DNA from: JAKAXG01 sp035702985
GTDB taxonomy: Bacteria; Actinomycetota; Acidimicrobiia; Acidimicrobiales; Palsa-688
Assembly: GCA_035702985.1 (NCBI GenBank)
Contig: DASSZD010000005.1
Coordinates: 1 to 6,756, forward strand
DNA length: 6,756 nucleotides
Direction: 5' to 3'
Shown here: positions 1-5,769 of the stretch, piece after piece
How positions within the stretch are numbered: position 1 is the stretch's first letter
How the letters are laid out: the number at the start of each line of letters is the position of its first letter
Position numbers and translations under genes: made by a program
The notes under the pieces: model-generated
Told to the model about the DNA's origin: nothing
The model's database searches: none
What the model saw: the letters and a program-made list of their open reading frames with translations, nothing else

Positions 1-963
1 TACTTCCTGCGCTTCTGCGACCCGTGGACGGCGGAGGCGCCCATCGACCAGGACGCGGCCCGCCGGTGGATGTCGGTGGACCAGTACATCGGCGGCATCG
101 AGCACGCCATCCTGCACCTGCTCTACGCCCGGTTCTACACCAGGGCGCTGGGCGACCAGGGCCTGTCCCCGGCGGATGTGCGGGAGCCTTTTGCCCGGCT
201 GTTCACCCAGGGCATGATCACCATGGACGGCTCGAAGATGTCCAAGTCCAAGGGCAATCTCATATCGCCGGAGAAGTACTTCGACACGGTGGGAGCCGAC
301 TCGCTGCGTCTTTTTCATCTGTTCGTGGGCCCGCCCGGAGACGACTTCGACTGGGGGGCCCAGACCGATCAGATGATCGAGGGCTGCCACCGGTTCCTGG
401 GCCGGGTGTGGCGCCTGGCCACCGGGTCGGTGGAGCGGGTGACCATCGCCGACCGTCCGGCCGAGCCGGCCGATCAGGATCTGGAAAAAGAGACCCACCG
501 GTTGATCGACAAGGTCAGCTCCGACTGCGAGCGCTGGTCGTACAACACGGCGGTGGCCGCCTGCATGGAGTTCGTCAACGGGGTGTACCGCTACATCCAG
601 TCACCGGCCGGCGGGCGGCGGGCCACGGTGGACTTCGCGGTGGACTCGCTGCTGCTGCTGCTGGCCCCCATGGCCCCCCACATCACCGCCGAGCTGTGGG
701 AGCAGCGCCACCCCGGGTCTGAACCGGTGCACGCCCAGGCGTGGCCGGTGGCCGACCCGGCCATGGTCAAGGTGGAGACGGTGACCATGGTGGTCCAGGT
801 CAACGGCAAGGTGCGCGACCGCCTGGAGGTCGACGTGTCCATCAGCGAGGCGGAGGCTGAGGCGGCCGCCCTGGCCTCGCCCAAGGTGGTCGACGCCCTG
901 GCCGGGGCCACCCCGAAGAAGGTCATCGCCCGGCCCCCCCGGCTGGTCAACATCGTGGTCTGA
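1..963 (+). CDS. leuS: Leucyl-tRNA synthetase, C-terminal part (5' end outside window)
   Basis: This cytoplasmic class I aminoacyl-tRNA synthetase charges tRNA-Leu with leucine. The reading frame is open from the first base and ends at TGA 961-963, giving 320 residues, roughly the last third of a usual LeuS. Visible parts in order are the late catalytic core with GGIEHAILHLLYARF at fragment residues 31-45, the ATP-binding KMSKS loop (KMSKSKGN, residues 79-86), then the helical anticodon-binding domain from about residue 115 to 230. The small C-terminal domain follows, with VVQVNGKVRD and a terminal RLVNIVV. The HIGH motif, editing domain and start lie upstream of the window. The frame is intact, including across a C7 run at 934-940. 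It converges on the PAC2 gene with 33 bases between the stops. The identification is secure from motifs alone. Confidence 0.97.
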   Translation, partial: YFLRFCDPWTAEAPIDQDAARRWMSVDQYIGGIEHAILHLLYARFYTRALGDQGLSPADVREPFARLFTQGMITMDGSKMSKSKGNLISPEKYFDTVGADSLRLFHLFVGPPGDDFDWGAQTDQMIEGCHRFLGRVWRLATGSVERVTIADRPAEPADQDLEKETHRLIDKVSSDCERWSYNTAVAACMEFVNGVYRYIQSPAGGRRATVDFAVDSLLLLLAPMAPHITAELWEQRHPGSEPVHAQAWPVADPAMVKVETVTMVVQVNGKVRDRLEVDVSISEAEAEAAALASPKVVDALAGATPKKVIARPPRLVNIVV

Positions 964-988
964 ACCGGGGGGCCGGCCCGGGGGCCGG
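931..988. terminator. GC-only inverted repeats between convergent leuS and PAC2 genes (possible terminator)
   Basis: Two pairings are visible. CGGCCCCCCCGG (931-942, inside the leuS end) can pair with CCGGGGGGCCG (965-975) with one bulged base. CCGGCC (973-978) can pair with GGCCGG (983-988) around a four-base loop. Both lie at the junction of two converging genes, where a bidirectional terminator is expected. No T tract follows on either strand, so this is not a classical intrinsic terminator. G/C-only repeats also arise by chance in such DNA. Confidence 0.3.
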
Positions 989-996
989 GACCGGGA

Positions 997-1890
997 TCAG
1001 TGCTCGCCGCGCAGGAACCGCTCCAGCTCGGCGGCCAGCTCGTCCCCGGACGGCAGGTCCCCGAACTCGGTCGGCTCGGTGGGCAGCTCGCTGTCGTGCT
1101 GGGCCTCGAGCTGGCGGACCAGGGCGGCGTGCTCCTCGCTGCCGGCGATCAGCTGGGCGATCTGCTCGTTGCTGGCGGCGGCCGCGGCGTGCAGGGCGGT
1201 GGTGTCGACCTCGATGTCGGCCATGCGGGCCAGGCCGTCGAGCAGGGCCGCCGACGCGGCCGGGTAGGGCATGGCCGCCACGTAGTGCGGCACCCGGGCC
1301 CACAGGCCCACCGCCGGCACCCGGGACTGCCCGAAGGCCACCTCCAGCGCCCCCTGCACGCCGGCCGGCACCTCGATGCTGGCCGGCAGGAACCCCACCT
1401 TGGCGGCCAGTTCGGCGTCGGGGGAGGTCCCCACCAGGCGCACCGGCCGGGTGTGGGGCACCGGGGCCGGGAAGGCGCCCAGGCTGACCACCCGCTCGAC
1501 CCCCAGCCGGCTGGCCAGGGCCACCACCTCGGCCAGGAAGCGGTGCCACTTCATGTCCGGCTCGGGGCCGGTCAGGATCAGCACCGTGCGGCCGGTGCGG
1601 TTGGTGGCGGCGTGCAGCTCGATCCGGGACCAGCGCAGGTCCTCGTCCACCCCGTTGACGATGCGCAGGGTGGGCCTCCGGGCCCGGAAGTCGATCAGCT
1701 CGTCGGCGTCGAAGGTGGCCACCAGCTCGTGGGGCATGGCCGCCATCAGGTGGGCCACGGCGCTGCCGGCGGCCAGGCCGGCGTCGATCCAGCCGTCCAT
1801 GCACACCACCAGCACCGGCCGTTCCAGGGCCGGCCAGGCGTGGATGGTGGCCAGCGGTTGGGGTCCTGAGGAGGCCTGGTAATCGGACAT
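997..1890 (-). CDS. PAC2 family protein (proteasome-assembly-chaperone-like fold)
   Basis: This 297-residue protein belongs to the PAC2 family, related in fold to archaeal/eukaryotic proteasome assembly chaperone 2; mycobacterial Rv2125 is of this type. The bacterial function is not established. Family marks are the N-terminal strand and loop PVLVVCMDGWIDAG (residues 25-38), a RPTLRIVNG segment (72-80), LTGPEPDMKWHRF (106-118), the PHTRPVRLVGT stretch (145-155) and WARVPHYVAAMPYP (197-210). A charged helical C-terminus holds DELAAELERFLRG (283-295). No signal peptide or membrane segment is seen, so it is probably cytosolic. The ATG at 1888-1890 has no good Shine-Dalgarno sequence; a weak -10-like GAAGAT lies eight bases upstream (1899-1904, minus strand). 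It sits 44 bp downstream of the phosphotransferase gene on the same strand and is probably co-transcribed. The family is secure; the role is unknown. Confidence 0.9.
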   Translation of the reverse strand: MSDYQASSGPQPLATIHAWPALERPVLVVCMDGWIDAGLAAGSAVAHLMAAMPHELVATFDADELIDFRARRPTLRIVNGVDEDLRWSRIELHAATNRTGRTVLILTGPEPDMKWHRFLAEVVALASRLGVERVVSLGAFPAPVPHTRPVRLVGTSPDAELAAKVGFLPASIEVPAGVQGALEVAFGQSRVPAVGLWARVPHYVAAMPYPAASAALLDGLARMADIEVDTTALHAAAAASNEQIAQLIAGSEEHAALVRQLEAQHDSELPTEPTEFGDLPSGDELAAELERFLRGEH

Positions 1891-1934
1891 GTCGTTGTAT
1901 CTTCGTCGATCCTGGCGCCCGGCGGGCGGGCGGC

Positions 1935-3005
1935 CTACGCCCCGAGGTTATCGGCGGCCCCGGTCGCCTGGTTGGCGAGCCAGGCGATGCTGTCCGGGTA
2001 GGAGCTGACGTCGAAGCCGTCGTCGCCCATGGCCCCCCCGACGTAGCGGGCGTACACCCCCTCCAGGATGGCGGCCAGCTTCCAGTAGGCGAAGGCCACG
2101 TAGAAGCCCAGGTCGGCCAGGTCCCGGCCGGTGGCGGCGGCGTAGCGGTCGATGAGCTCGGTCCGCCCGGCGAAGCCGGGCATGGTGGTGGGGGCGTGGC
2201 CGAGGGCCGAGCGCTCGCCCGCCTCCGGCCAGTACACCAGGAACTGGCCCACGTCGGCCAGCGGGTCCCCGAGGGTGCACAGCTCCCAGTCCAGCACGGC
2301 CAGCACCCGGGACCCGTCGGCGGCCAGGATGCAGTTGTCCAGCCGGTAGTCGCCGTGGACCACGGCGGCCGGCCCCTGCTCGGGGATGGTGTCCGACAGG
2401 CGCTGGTGGATCTGCTCCATGGCCGGCAGGGGGGTGCCGCCCCGGGCCTGGTTGGCGGCCTGGTAGTTGGCGTACCAGCGTTTGAGCTGGCGGGCGATGT
2501 AGCCCTCCTTGCGGGCCAGGTCGCCCAGGCCGGCGGCGTCGGGGTCGACGGTGTGGATCTGGGCCAGGGTGTCGATCAGGGCCAGGCCGCAGCGGCGGCG
2601 GGCGTCCTCGTCGAAGTGGGCGGCCACGTCGTCCTCGTTGCGGGCGATGACGCCGTCGACGAAGCCCATGACGTAGAACGGGGCCCCGTTGACCGAGTCG
2701 TCCTGGCACAGGCCCAGGGCCGGCGGGACGGGCACCCCGGCCGGTCCCATGGCCGAGATGATCCGGTGCTCCCGGGACATGTCGTGGGCGGTGGGCAGGA
2801 GGTGGCCGGTCGGGGGCCGGCGCAGCACGTAGCGGGTGCCGCCGGCGTCGGTGACCAGGTAGGTGAGGTTGCTCCGGCCCCCGGCCACCAGGGTGAAGCT
2901 GAGCGGGAGGTCCACGCCGGCCACGTGGTCGGCGAACCAGGCACTGACACCGGGGGCGTTGATACCCCGGGGTGTCTCGGTACCCTGGGTAATCGGGTCA
3001 CTCAT
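1935..3005 (-). CDS. Phosphotransferase family protein (APH fold, ACAD10/ACAD11 N-terminal kinase-like)
   Basis: This 356-residue protein is a kinase-like phosphotransferase of the aminoglycoside phosphotransferase/choline kinase fold. The N-lobe shows GGRSNLTYLVTD (residues 42-53) and the nucleotide-binding strand YVLRRPP (59-65). The C-lobe carries the catalytic loop HGDYRLDN (217-224, with Asp219 as likely base and Asn224) and the metal-binding LDWE (238-241). The whole layout, including LGDPLADVGQF (245-255), matches bacterial relatives of the kinase domain of vertebrate ACAD10/ACAD11, which is linked to hydroxy-acyl catabolism. The substrate here is unknown, and no acyl-CoA dehydrogenase gene is seen nearby. 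The frame stays open 205 codons further upstream, but that part is antisense to the thioredoxin gene. ATG 3005 gives the normal family length and starts just before the domain. Only a weak AGG precedes it, and a TAGCTT lies eight bases upstream, so the mRNA may be leaderless. Confidence 0.9.
   Translation of the reverse strand: MSDPITQGTETPRGINAPGVSAWFADHVAGVDLPLSFTLVAGGRSNLTYLVTDAGGTRYVLRRPPTGHLLPTAHDMSREHRIISAMGPAGVPVPPALGLCQDDSVNGAPFYVMGFVDGVIARNEDDVAAHFDEDARRRCGLALIDTLAQIHTVDPDAAGLGDLARKEGYIARQLKRWYANYQAANQARGGTPLPAMEQIHQRLSDTIPEQGPAAVVHGDYRLDNCILAADGSRVLAVLDWELCTLGDPLADVGQFLVYWPEAGERSALGHAPTTMPGFAGRTELIDRYAAATGRDLADLGFYVAFAYWKLAAILEGVYARYVGGAMGDDGFDVSSYPDSIAWLANQATGAADNLGA
2959..2986 (+). 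promoter_or_regulatory. Candidate promoter for the thioredoxin-TPR gene
   Basis: TTGATA (2959-2964) resembles a -35 element and TACCCT (2981-2986) fits the actinobacterial TANNNT -10 pattern, with a 16-bp spacer. It points toward ybbN and would give an untranslated leader of about 100 bases. No better -10/-35 pair is seen between 3006 and 3095. It lies within the 5' coding end of the divergent phosphotransferase gene and overlaps two palindromes. This is pattern recognition only. Confidence 0.3.
2961..2994. repeat. Two tandem imperfect palindromes at the divergent junction (possible operator)
   Basis: GATACCCCGGGGTGTC (2961-2976) is an inverted repeat with one mismatch per eight-base arm. 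GGTACCCTGGGTAATC (2979-2994) contains the perfect 11-base palindrome TACCCTGGGTA (2981-2991). The two 16-mers agree at 11 of 16 positions, share a TACCC-GGG core and have centres 18 bp apart. They cover codons 4-15 of the phosphotransferase gene and overlap the candidate promoter for the thioredoxin gene, a plausible site for a dimeric regulator of both. Function is inferred only from symmetry and position. Confidence 0.35.
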
Positions 3006-3013
3006 GGACCTGA

Positions 3014-3019
3014 AAGCTA
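3014..3019 (-). promoter_or_regulatory. Candidate -10 element for a leaderless phosphotransferase mRNA
   Basis: On the minus strand TAGCTT matches TANNNT and is followed by exactly eight bases and then the ATG at 3005. This puts the likely transcription start at or next to the start codon, as in actinobacterial leaderless genes. No convincing -35 element is seen upstream. The same geometry occurs before the folP2-like gene. Confidence 0.35.
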
Positions 3020-3095
3020 CGGCAGGGCGGGTCCGGCCCGCATGCCGGAGCGCACCTGTCGGAACAACCCCCGCCCGGAAGGACAGAAACTGGTC

Positions 3096-3833
3096 ATGGC
3101 CGCCGTCACCGACGTCACTGATTCCACCTTCGAGACCGATGTGCTGGAGCGCTCCACGAAGGCGACCGTGGTCGTGGACCTGTGGGCGTCGTGGTGCGGG
3201 CCGTGCCGGACGCTGGGCCCCATCCTGGAGAAGGTGGTGGGCGGTACCGACGGCGTGGAGCTGGTCAAGATCGACGTGGACGCCAACCCCCGCTCGGCGG
3301 CCACCTTCCAGGTGCAGTCCATCCCGGCCGTGTACGCCATCCGGGACCGCAAGGTGGTGGACAGCTTCGTGGGGGCGCTGCCCGAGCCGGCGGTGCGCCA
3401 GTGGGTGGCCGGGCTCAACCCGCCGCCCAGCGAGGCGGACCGGCTCATCGCCGCCGGCGACGAGGCGTCCCTGCGCCAGGCGCTGGTCCTGGAGCCGGCC
3501 AACGAGCGGGCCCTGCTGACCCTGGCGTCGCGGCTGGTGTCCGACGGCGCCACCCCCGAACGGCGGGAGGAGGCCCTGGCCCTGCTGGCCAAGCTGCCCG
3601 AGTCGGCCGAGACCCGCCACATCGCCGCCCAGGCCCGGCTGGGGGCGGAGGCCGGCGAGGCCGCCGGCGCCGCCGGCGGGGAGGGGCTGGAGGCCAAGCT
3701 GGACGCCCTGCTCGAGCGGGTACGCACCGACGACGCGGCCCGCCAGGAGTTCCTGGACCTGCTGGAGCTGCTCGGCCCCGACGACCCCCGCACCGCGACC
3801 TACCGCAAGGCCCTCACCGCCCGGCTGTTCTAG
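3096..3833 (+). CDS. ybbN: Thioredoxin-TPR co-chaperone (YbbN/CnoX type)
   Basis: This 245-residue cytosolic protein pairs an N-terminal thioredoxin fold (about residues 5-108) with a C-terminal tetratricopeptide-like helical region (about 113-245), the architecture of YbbN/CnoX. Members hold unfolding, oxidised proteins and pass them to folding chaperones. The active site is the canonical WCGPC (residues 33-37) and the cis-proline is Pro77 in SIPAVY. Both redox cysteines are present, unlike the E. coli protein, so thiol-disulfide activity is likely. The C-terminal stretch FLDLLELLG...RKALTARLF is typical of the family. An Ala/Gly/Glu-rich low-complexity stretch (about 183-198) looks like a flexible linker. 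ATG 3096 follows AAGGA (3079-3083) at a rather long spacing of 12 bases. The frame is open upstream to 2196, but only as antisense of the phosphotransferase. It is transcribed divergently from that gene. Confidence 0.93.
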   Translation: MAAVTDVTDSTFETDVLERSTKATVVVDLWASWCGPCRTLGPILEKVVGGTDGVELVKIDVDANPRSAATFQVQSIPAVYAIRDRKVVDSFVGALPEPAVRQWVAGLNPPPSEADRLIAAGDEASLRQALVLEPANERALLTLASRLVSDGATPERREEALALLAKLPESAETRHIAAQARLGAEAGEAAGAAGGEGLEAKLDALLERVRTDDAARQEFLDLLELLGPDDPRTATYRKALTARLF

Positions 3834-3850
3834 CCGGCCCCGAGCCGGCT
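3832..3850 (+). terminator. Hairpin at the ybbN stop codon (possible attenuator or weak terminator)
   Basis: AGCCGGC (3832-3838, overlapping the TAG stop) pairs perfectly with GCCGGCT (3844-3850) around a five-base CCCGA loop. It lies between ybbN and the folP2-like gene. No T tract follows, so it could be a partial or factor-assisted terminator, an RNA 3'-end stabiliser, or chance. Confidence 0.3.
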
Positions 3851-3874
3851 CCGGCCGCCGTCCCGGGCCCCGTG

Positions 3875-3880
3875 TAGGGT
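3875..3880 (+). promoter_or_regulatory. Candidate -10 element for a leaderless folP2-holA mRNA
   Basis: TAGGGT, a good TANNNT match, is followed by eight bases and then the GTG start at 3889. Transcription could therefore begin at the start codon. The AGGG inside it (3876-3879) could instead act as a Shine-Dalgarno sequence nine bases from the GTG on a longer transcript. No clear -35 is seen in the G/C-only DNA upstream. Confidence 0.4.
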
Positions 3881-3888
3881 CGCAGGCC

Positions 3889-4719
3889 GTGCTCGTGCAG
3901 CTGGGGTCCCGCTCCTACGACATCACCAGCCGGGCCCTGGTGATGGGGATCCTCAACCGCACCCCGGACTCCTTCTACGACCGGGGCCGGTACTGGGACC
4001 TGGACGAGTTCCACCGGCGGGCGGAGGAGCTGGTGGCCCAGGGCGCCGACCTGCTCGACGTGGGCGGGGTCAAGGCCGGGCCGGGACCGGAGGTGGGCGA
4101 GCAGGAGGAGATGGAGCGGGTGGTGCCGGCCATCGAGGCGCTCCACGCCCGCTTCGACGTGCCCATCTCGGTGGACACCTGGCGGGCGTCGGTGGCCCGC
4201 GAGTCCTACCGGGCGGGGGCGGTGATGGGCAACGACATCAGCGGCTTCGCCGACCCGGACTACCTGCCCGAGGCGGCCCGGGCCGGGGCCACGGTGGTGG
4301 CCACCCACATCCGGCTGGGGCCGCGCATACCCGACCCGGAGCCGCACTACGACGACGTGGTGGCGGCCGTGTCGGAGTTCCTGGTGGAGCGGGCCGGGCG
4401 GGCCCGCGACCACGGCCTGTCCGACGCCCAGATCGTCATCGACGCCGGGCTGGACCTGGGCAAGACCGCCGCCCAGTCGCTGGAGCTGCTGCAGGCGTCG
4501 GACCACCTGGCCGGGCTGGGATGGCCGCTGCTGCTGTCGGCGTCGAACAAGACCTTCCTGGGGGTGCTGTTCGGCCTGGAGGTCGGCGACCGGGCGGAGG
4601 CCACCCTGGCCGCCCACGCCGTGGGGGTGTCGCTCGGATGCCGGATCCTGCGGGCCCATGACGTGACGGCCGCCCGGCGGGTGGCCGACACCGTGGCCGC
4701 CGTGCTGGAGGCCCGGTGA
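3889..4719 (+). CDS. folP2: Dihydropteroate synthase homologue, divergent FolP2 type
   Basis: This 276-residue TIM-barrel protein of the pterin-binding family is related to dihydropteroate synthase, which joins a pterin to p-aminobenzoate in folate synthesis. The N-terminal signature MGILNRTPDSFYDRG (residues 19-33) is present, and likely pterin-site residues are kept: Asn23, Asp96 (ISVDT), Asn115, Asp185, Lys221 and Arg255/His257 (RAHD). However, the p-aminobenzoate loop, normally GGESTRPG, reads GGVKAGPG (59-66). SRKSF reads SNKTF (219-223), and the MHM motif reads THI (139-141). The NRTPDSFYD, DVGGVKAGPG and SNK features match Mycobacterium FolP2 (Rv1207 type), which is reported not to act as a working synthase. 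A non-folate or altered-substrate role is therefore likely. The start is GTG 3889; GTG 3895 is an in-frame alternative. The stop overlaps holA by four bases, suggesting translational coupling. Confidence 0.9.
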   Translation: MLVQLGSRSYDITSRALVMGILNRTPDSFYDRGRYWDLDEFHRRAEELVAQGADLLDVGGVKAGPGPEVGEQEEMERVVPAIEALHARFDVPISVDTWRASVARESYRAGAVMGNDISGFADPDYLPEAARAGATVVATHIRLGPRIPDPEPHYDDVVAAVSEFLVERAGRARDHGLSDAQIVIDAGLDLGKTAAQSLELLQASDHLAGLGWPLLLSASNKTFLGVLFGLEVGDRAEATLAAHAVGVSLGCRILRAHDVTAARRVADTVAAVLEAR

Positions 4720-5720
4720 GCGGGGACGCCCCCCCGGTAGTGCTGGTGGAGGGCAGCGACCCCACCCTGCTGGCCGAGGCGGTGTCCAACCTGGTGGGAA
4801 CCCTGGTGGGCGACGACGACCGGTCCCTGGCGGTGGAGGACCACGGGGGGGAGGAGCTGGACCTGGCGGCGGTGGCCGACGCCTGCGCCACCCCCCCGTT
4901 CCTGGTCGGCCGGCGGGTGGTGGTGGTGCGCGACGTGGGCCGGTTCAACACCGAGGAGGTGGCGCCGCTGGTCTCCTACCTGGACGACCCGCTGCCCAGC
5001 ACCTCCCTGGTGCTGGTCGCCGGCGGGGGCACCACCCCGGCCAAGCTGGCCGGGGCGGCCAAGGCCAAGGGGCAGGTGATCTCCACCGCCGTCGACTCGC
5101 GCCGCTCCGGGGACTGGGTGCACGACCGGCTCCGCACGGCGGCGGTGAGCGTGGACCGCGCCGGGGAGGAGCTGCTGCGCGACCACCTGGGCGAGGACGT
5201 GAGCCGGCTGGTGCCCATCCTGGCGGTGCTGGAGGCGGCCTACGGGGCCGGGGCCCGGCTGGGCGCCGACGACGTCAAGCCCTATCTGGGGGCGGCCGGG
5301 TCGGTCACCCCCTGGGCGTTCACCGACGCCATCGACGCCGGCGACAGCCGCACGGCCCTGGAGCTGCTGCACCGGCTGCTGGAGGGCGGGGAGCGCCACC
5401 CGCTGGTGGTGCTGGCCATCCTGCACCGCCACGTGCAGTCCCTGATGCGGGTGGACAGCAGCGCCATCCGCACCGAGGCCCAGGCCGCCGAGGCGATGGG
5501 TATAGCCAAGGGGCGCAGCACGTTCCCGGCCAAGAAGGCGCTGCGTTCGGCGCAGCAGTGGGGCTCGGCCAACATCGCCGAGGCCATCGGCCTGCTGGCC
5601 GACGCCGAGGTGGACCTCAAGGGGGCCTCCGCCTGGCCGGAGGCGGCCGTCCTGGAGGTCCTGGTGGCCCGGCTGTGCCGCCTGGCCCGAGCCCGGCCGG
5701 CCCCGGCCGGGCGGCGGTGA
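4716..5720 (+). CDS. holA: DNA polymerase III delta subunit (clamp loader)
   Basis: This 334-residue delta subunit of the clamp loader opens the beta sliding clamp during chromosome replication. The length is normal for HolA. The N-terminal domain starts with PVVLVEGSDPTLLAEAV (residues 7-23). It includes the FLVGRRVVVVRDVGRF segment (62-77), typical of delta, and has no functional Walker A. The C-terminal collar domain shows the YLGAAGSVTPWAFTDAIDAG block (190-209), HPLVVLAILHRHVQSLMRV (228-246) and the closing DLKGASAWPEAAVLEVLVARL (300-320). The start GTG 4716-4718 shares GTGA with the folP2 stop. A GGAGG lies four bases before it (4707-4711), so re-initiation after folP2 is likely. holA often lies after comEC and near rpsT, but neither is present here. 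The frame is intact across three seven-base G or C runs. Confidence 0.94.
   Translation: MSGDAPPVVLVEGSDPTLLAEAVSNLVGTLVGDDDRSLAVEDHGGEELDLAAVADACATPPFLVGRRVVVVRDVGRFNTEEVAPLVSYLDDPLPSTSLVLVAGGGTTPAKLAGAAKAKGQVISTAVDSRRSGDWVHDRLRTAAVSVDRAGEELLRDHLGEDVSRLVPILAVLEAAYGAGARLGADDVKPYLGAAGSVTPWAFTDAIDAGDSRTALELLHRLLEGGERHPLVVLAILHRHVQSLMRVDSSAIRTEAQAAEAMGIAKGRSTFPAKKALRSAQQWGSANIAEAIGLLADAEVDLKGASAWPEAAVLEVLVARLCRLARARPAPAGRR
4843..4899 (+). repeat. Inverted repeat of pairing G7/C7 tracts inside holA
   Basis: ACGGGGGGG (4843-4851) is the exact reverse complement of CCCCCCCGT (4891-4899), giving a nine-base stem with a 39-base loop. A further C7 run lies at 4729-4735. All three encode ordinary Gly-Gly or Pro-Pro codons in frame. 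This may form mRNA structure early in holA, or may simply be a by-product of base composition. Confidence 0.3.
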
Positions 5721-5769
5721 ACGGCGAGGGATCAGACGGCGGACCATGAGCTACCGGCGGGAGGCGTAG
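5717..5769 (+). other. holA-permease gap with two chained mini reading frames
   Basis: The 49 bases between holA and the permease hold two very short frames. GTG 5717 overlaps the holA stop and encodes MNGEGSDGGP, ending at TGA 5747-5749. ATG 5746 overlaps that stop and encodes MSYRREA, ending at TAG 5767-5769, directly followed by the permease TTG at 5770. The ATG has no well-placed Shine-Dalgarno. They may allow ribosomes to pass from holA to the permease, or be accidental. No independent promoter or terminator is seen. Confidence 0.25.
5759..5764 (+). promoter_or_regulatory. Ribosome binding site deciding the TTG start of the permease gene
   Basis: GGGAGG lies five bases before TTG 5770. 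An in-frame TAG immediately precedes the TTG and no ATG or GTG follows until about residue 15, which already lies in the first membrane segment, so this site fixes the unusual TTG start. Confidence 0.6.

Noticed and set aside
1000..1869. A 289-codon rightward open frame opposite the PAC2 gene.
   Set aside because: It is a complementary-strand shadow with repetitive G/Q/H composition, while the other strand encodes a clear PAC2 protein.
1935..3005. Reading the APH-fold protein as an aminoglycoside resistance gene.
   Set aside because: The YVLRRPP, HGDYRLDN and LDWELCTLGDP patterns fit the ACAD10/11-like branch, and the surroundings are housekeeping rather than resistance genes.
2196..3095. 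A 300-residue rightward extension upstream of ybbN.
   Set aside because: It is antisense to the phosphotransferase and has low-complexity G/V/Q-rich translation. AAGGA and ATG 3096 place the start just before the thioredoxin fold.
3006..3620. A 205-residue N-terminal extension of the phosphotransferase.
   Set aside because: It is entirely antisense to the 5' part of the thioredoxin gene and has no domain. ATG 3005 gives the normal family length.
4347..5747. A 466-codon leftward open frame.
   Set aside because: It is antisense to folP2 and holA and rich in Gly, His, Gln and Arg, as expected of a shadow frame in GC-rich DNA. It has no recognisable domain.
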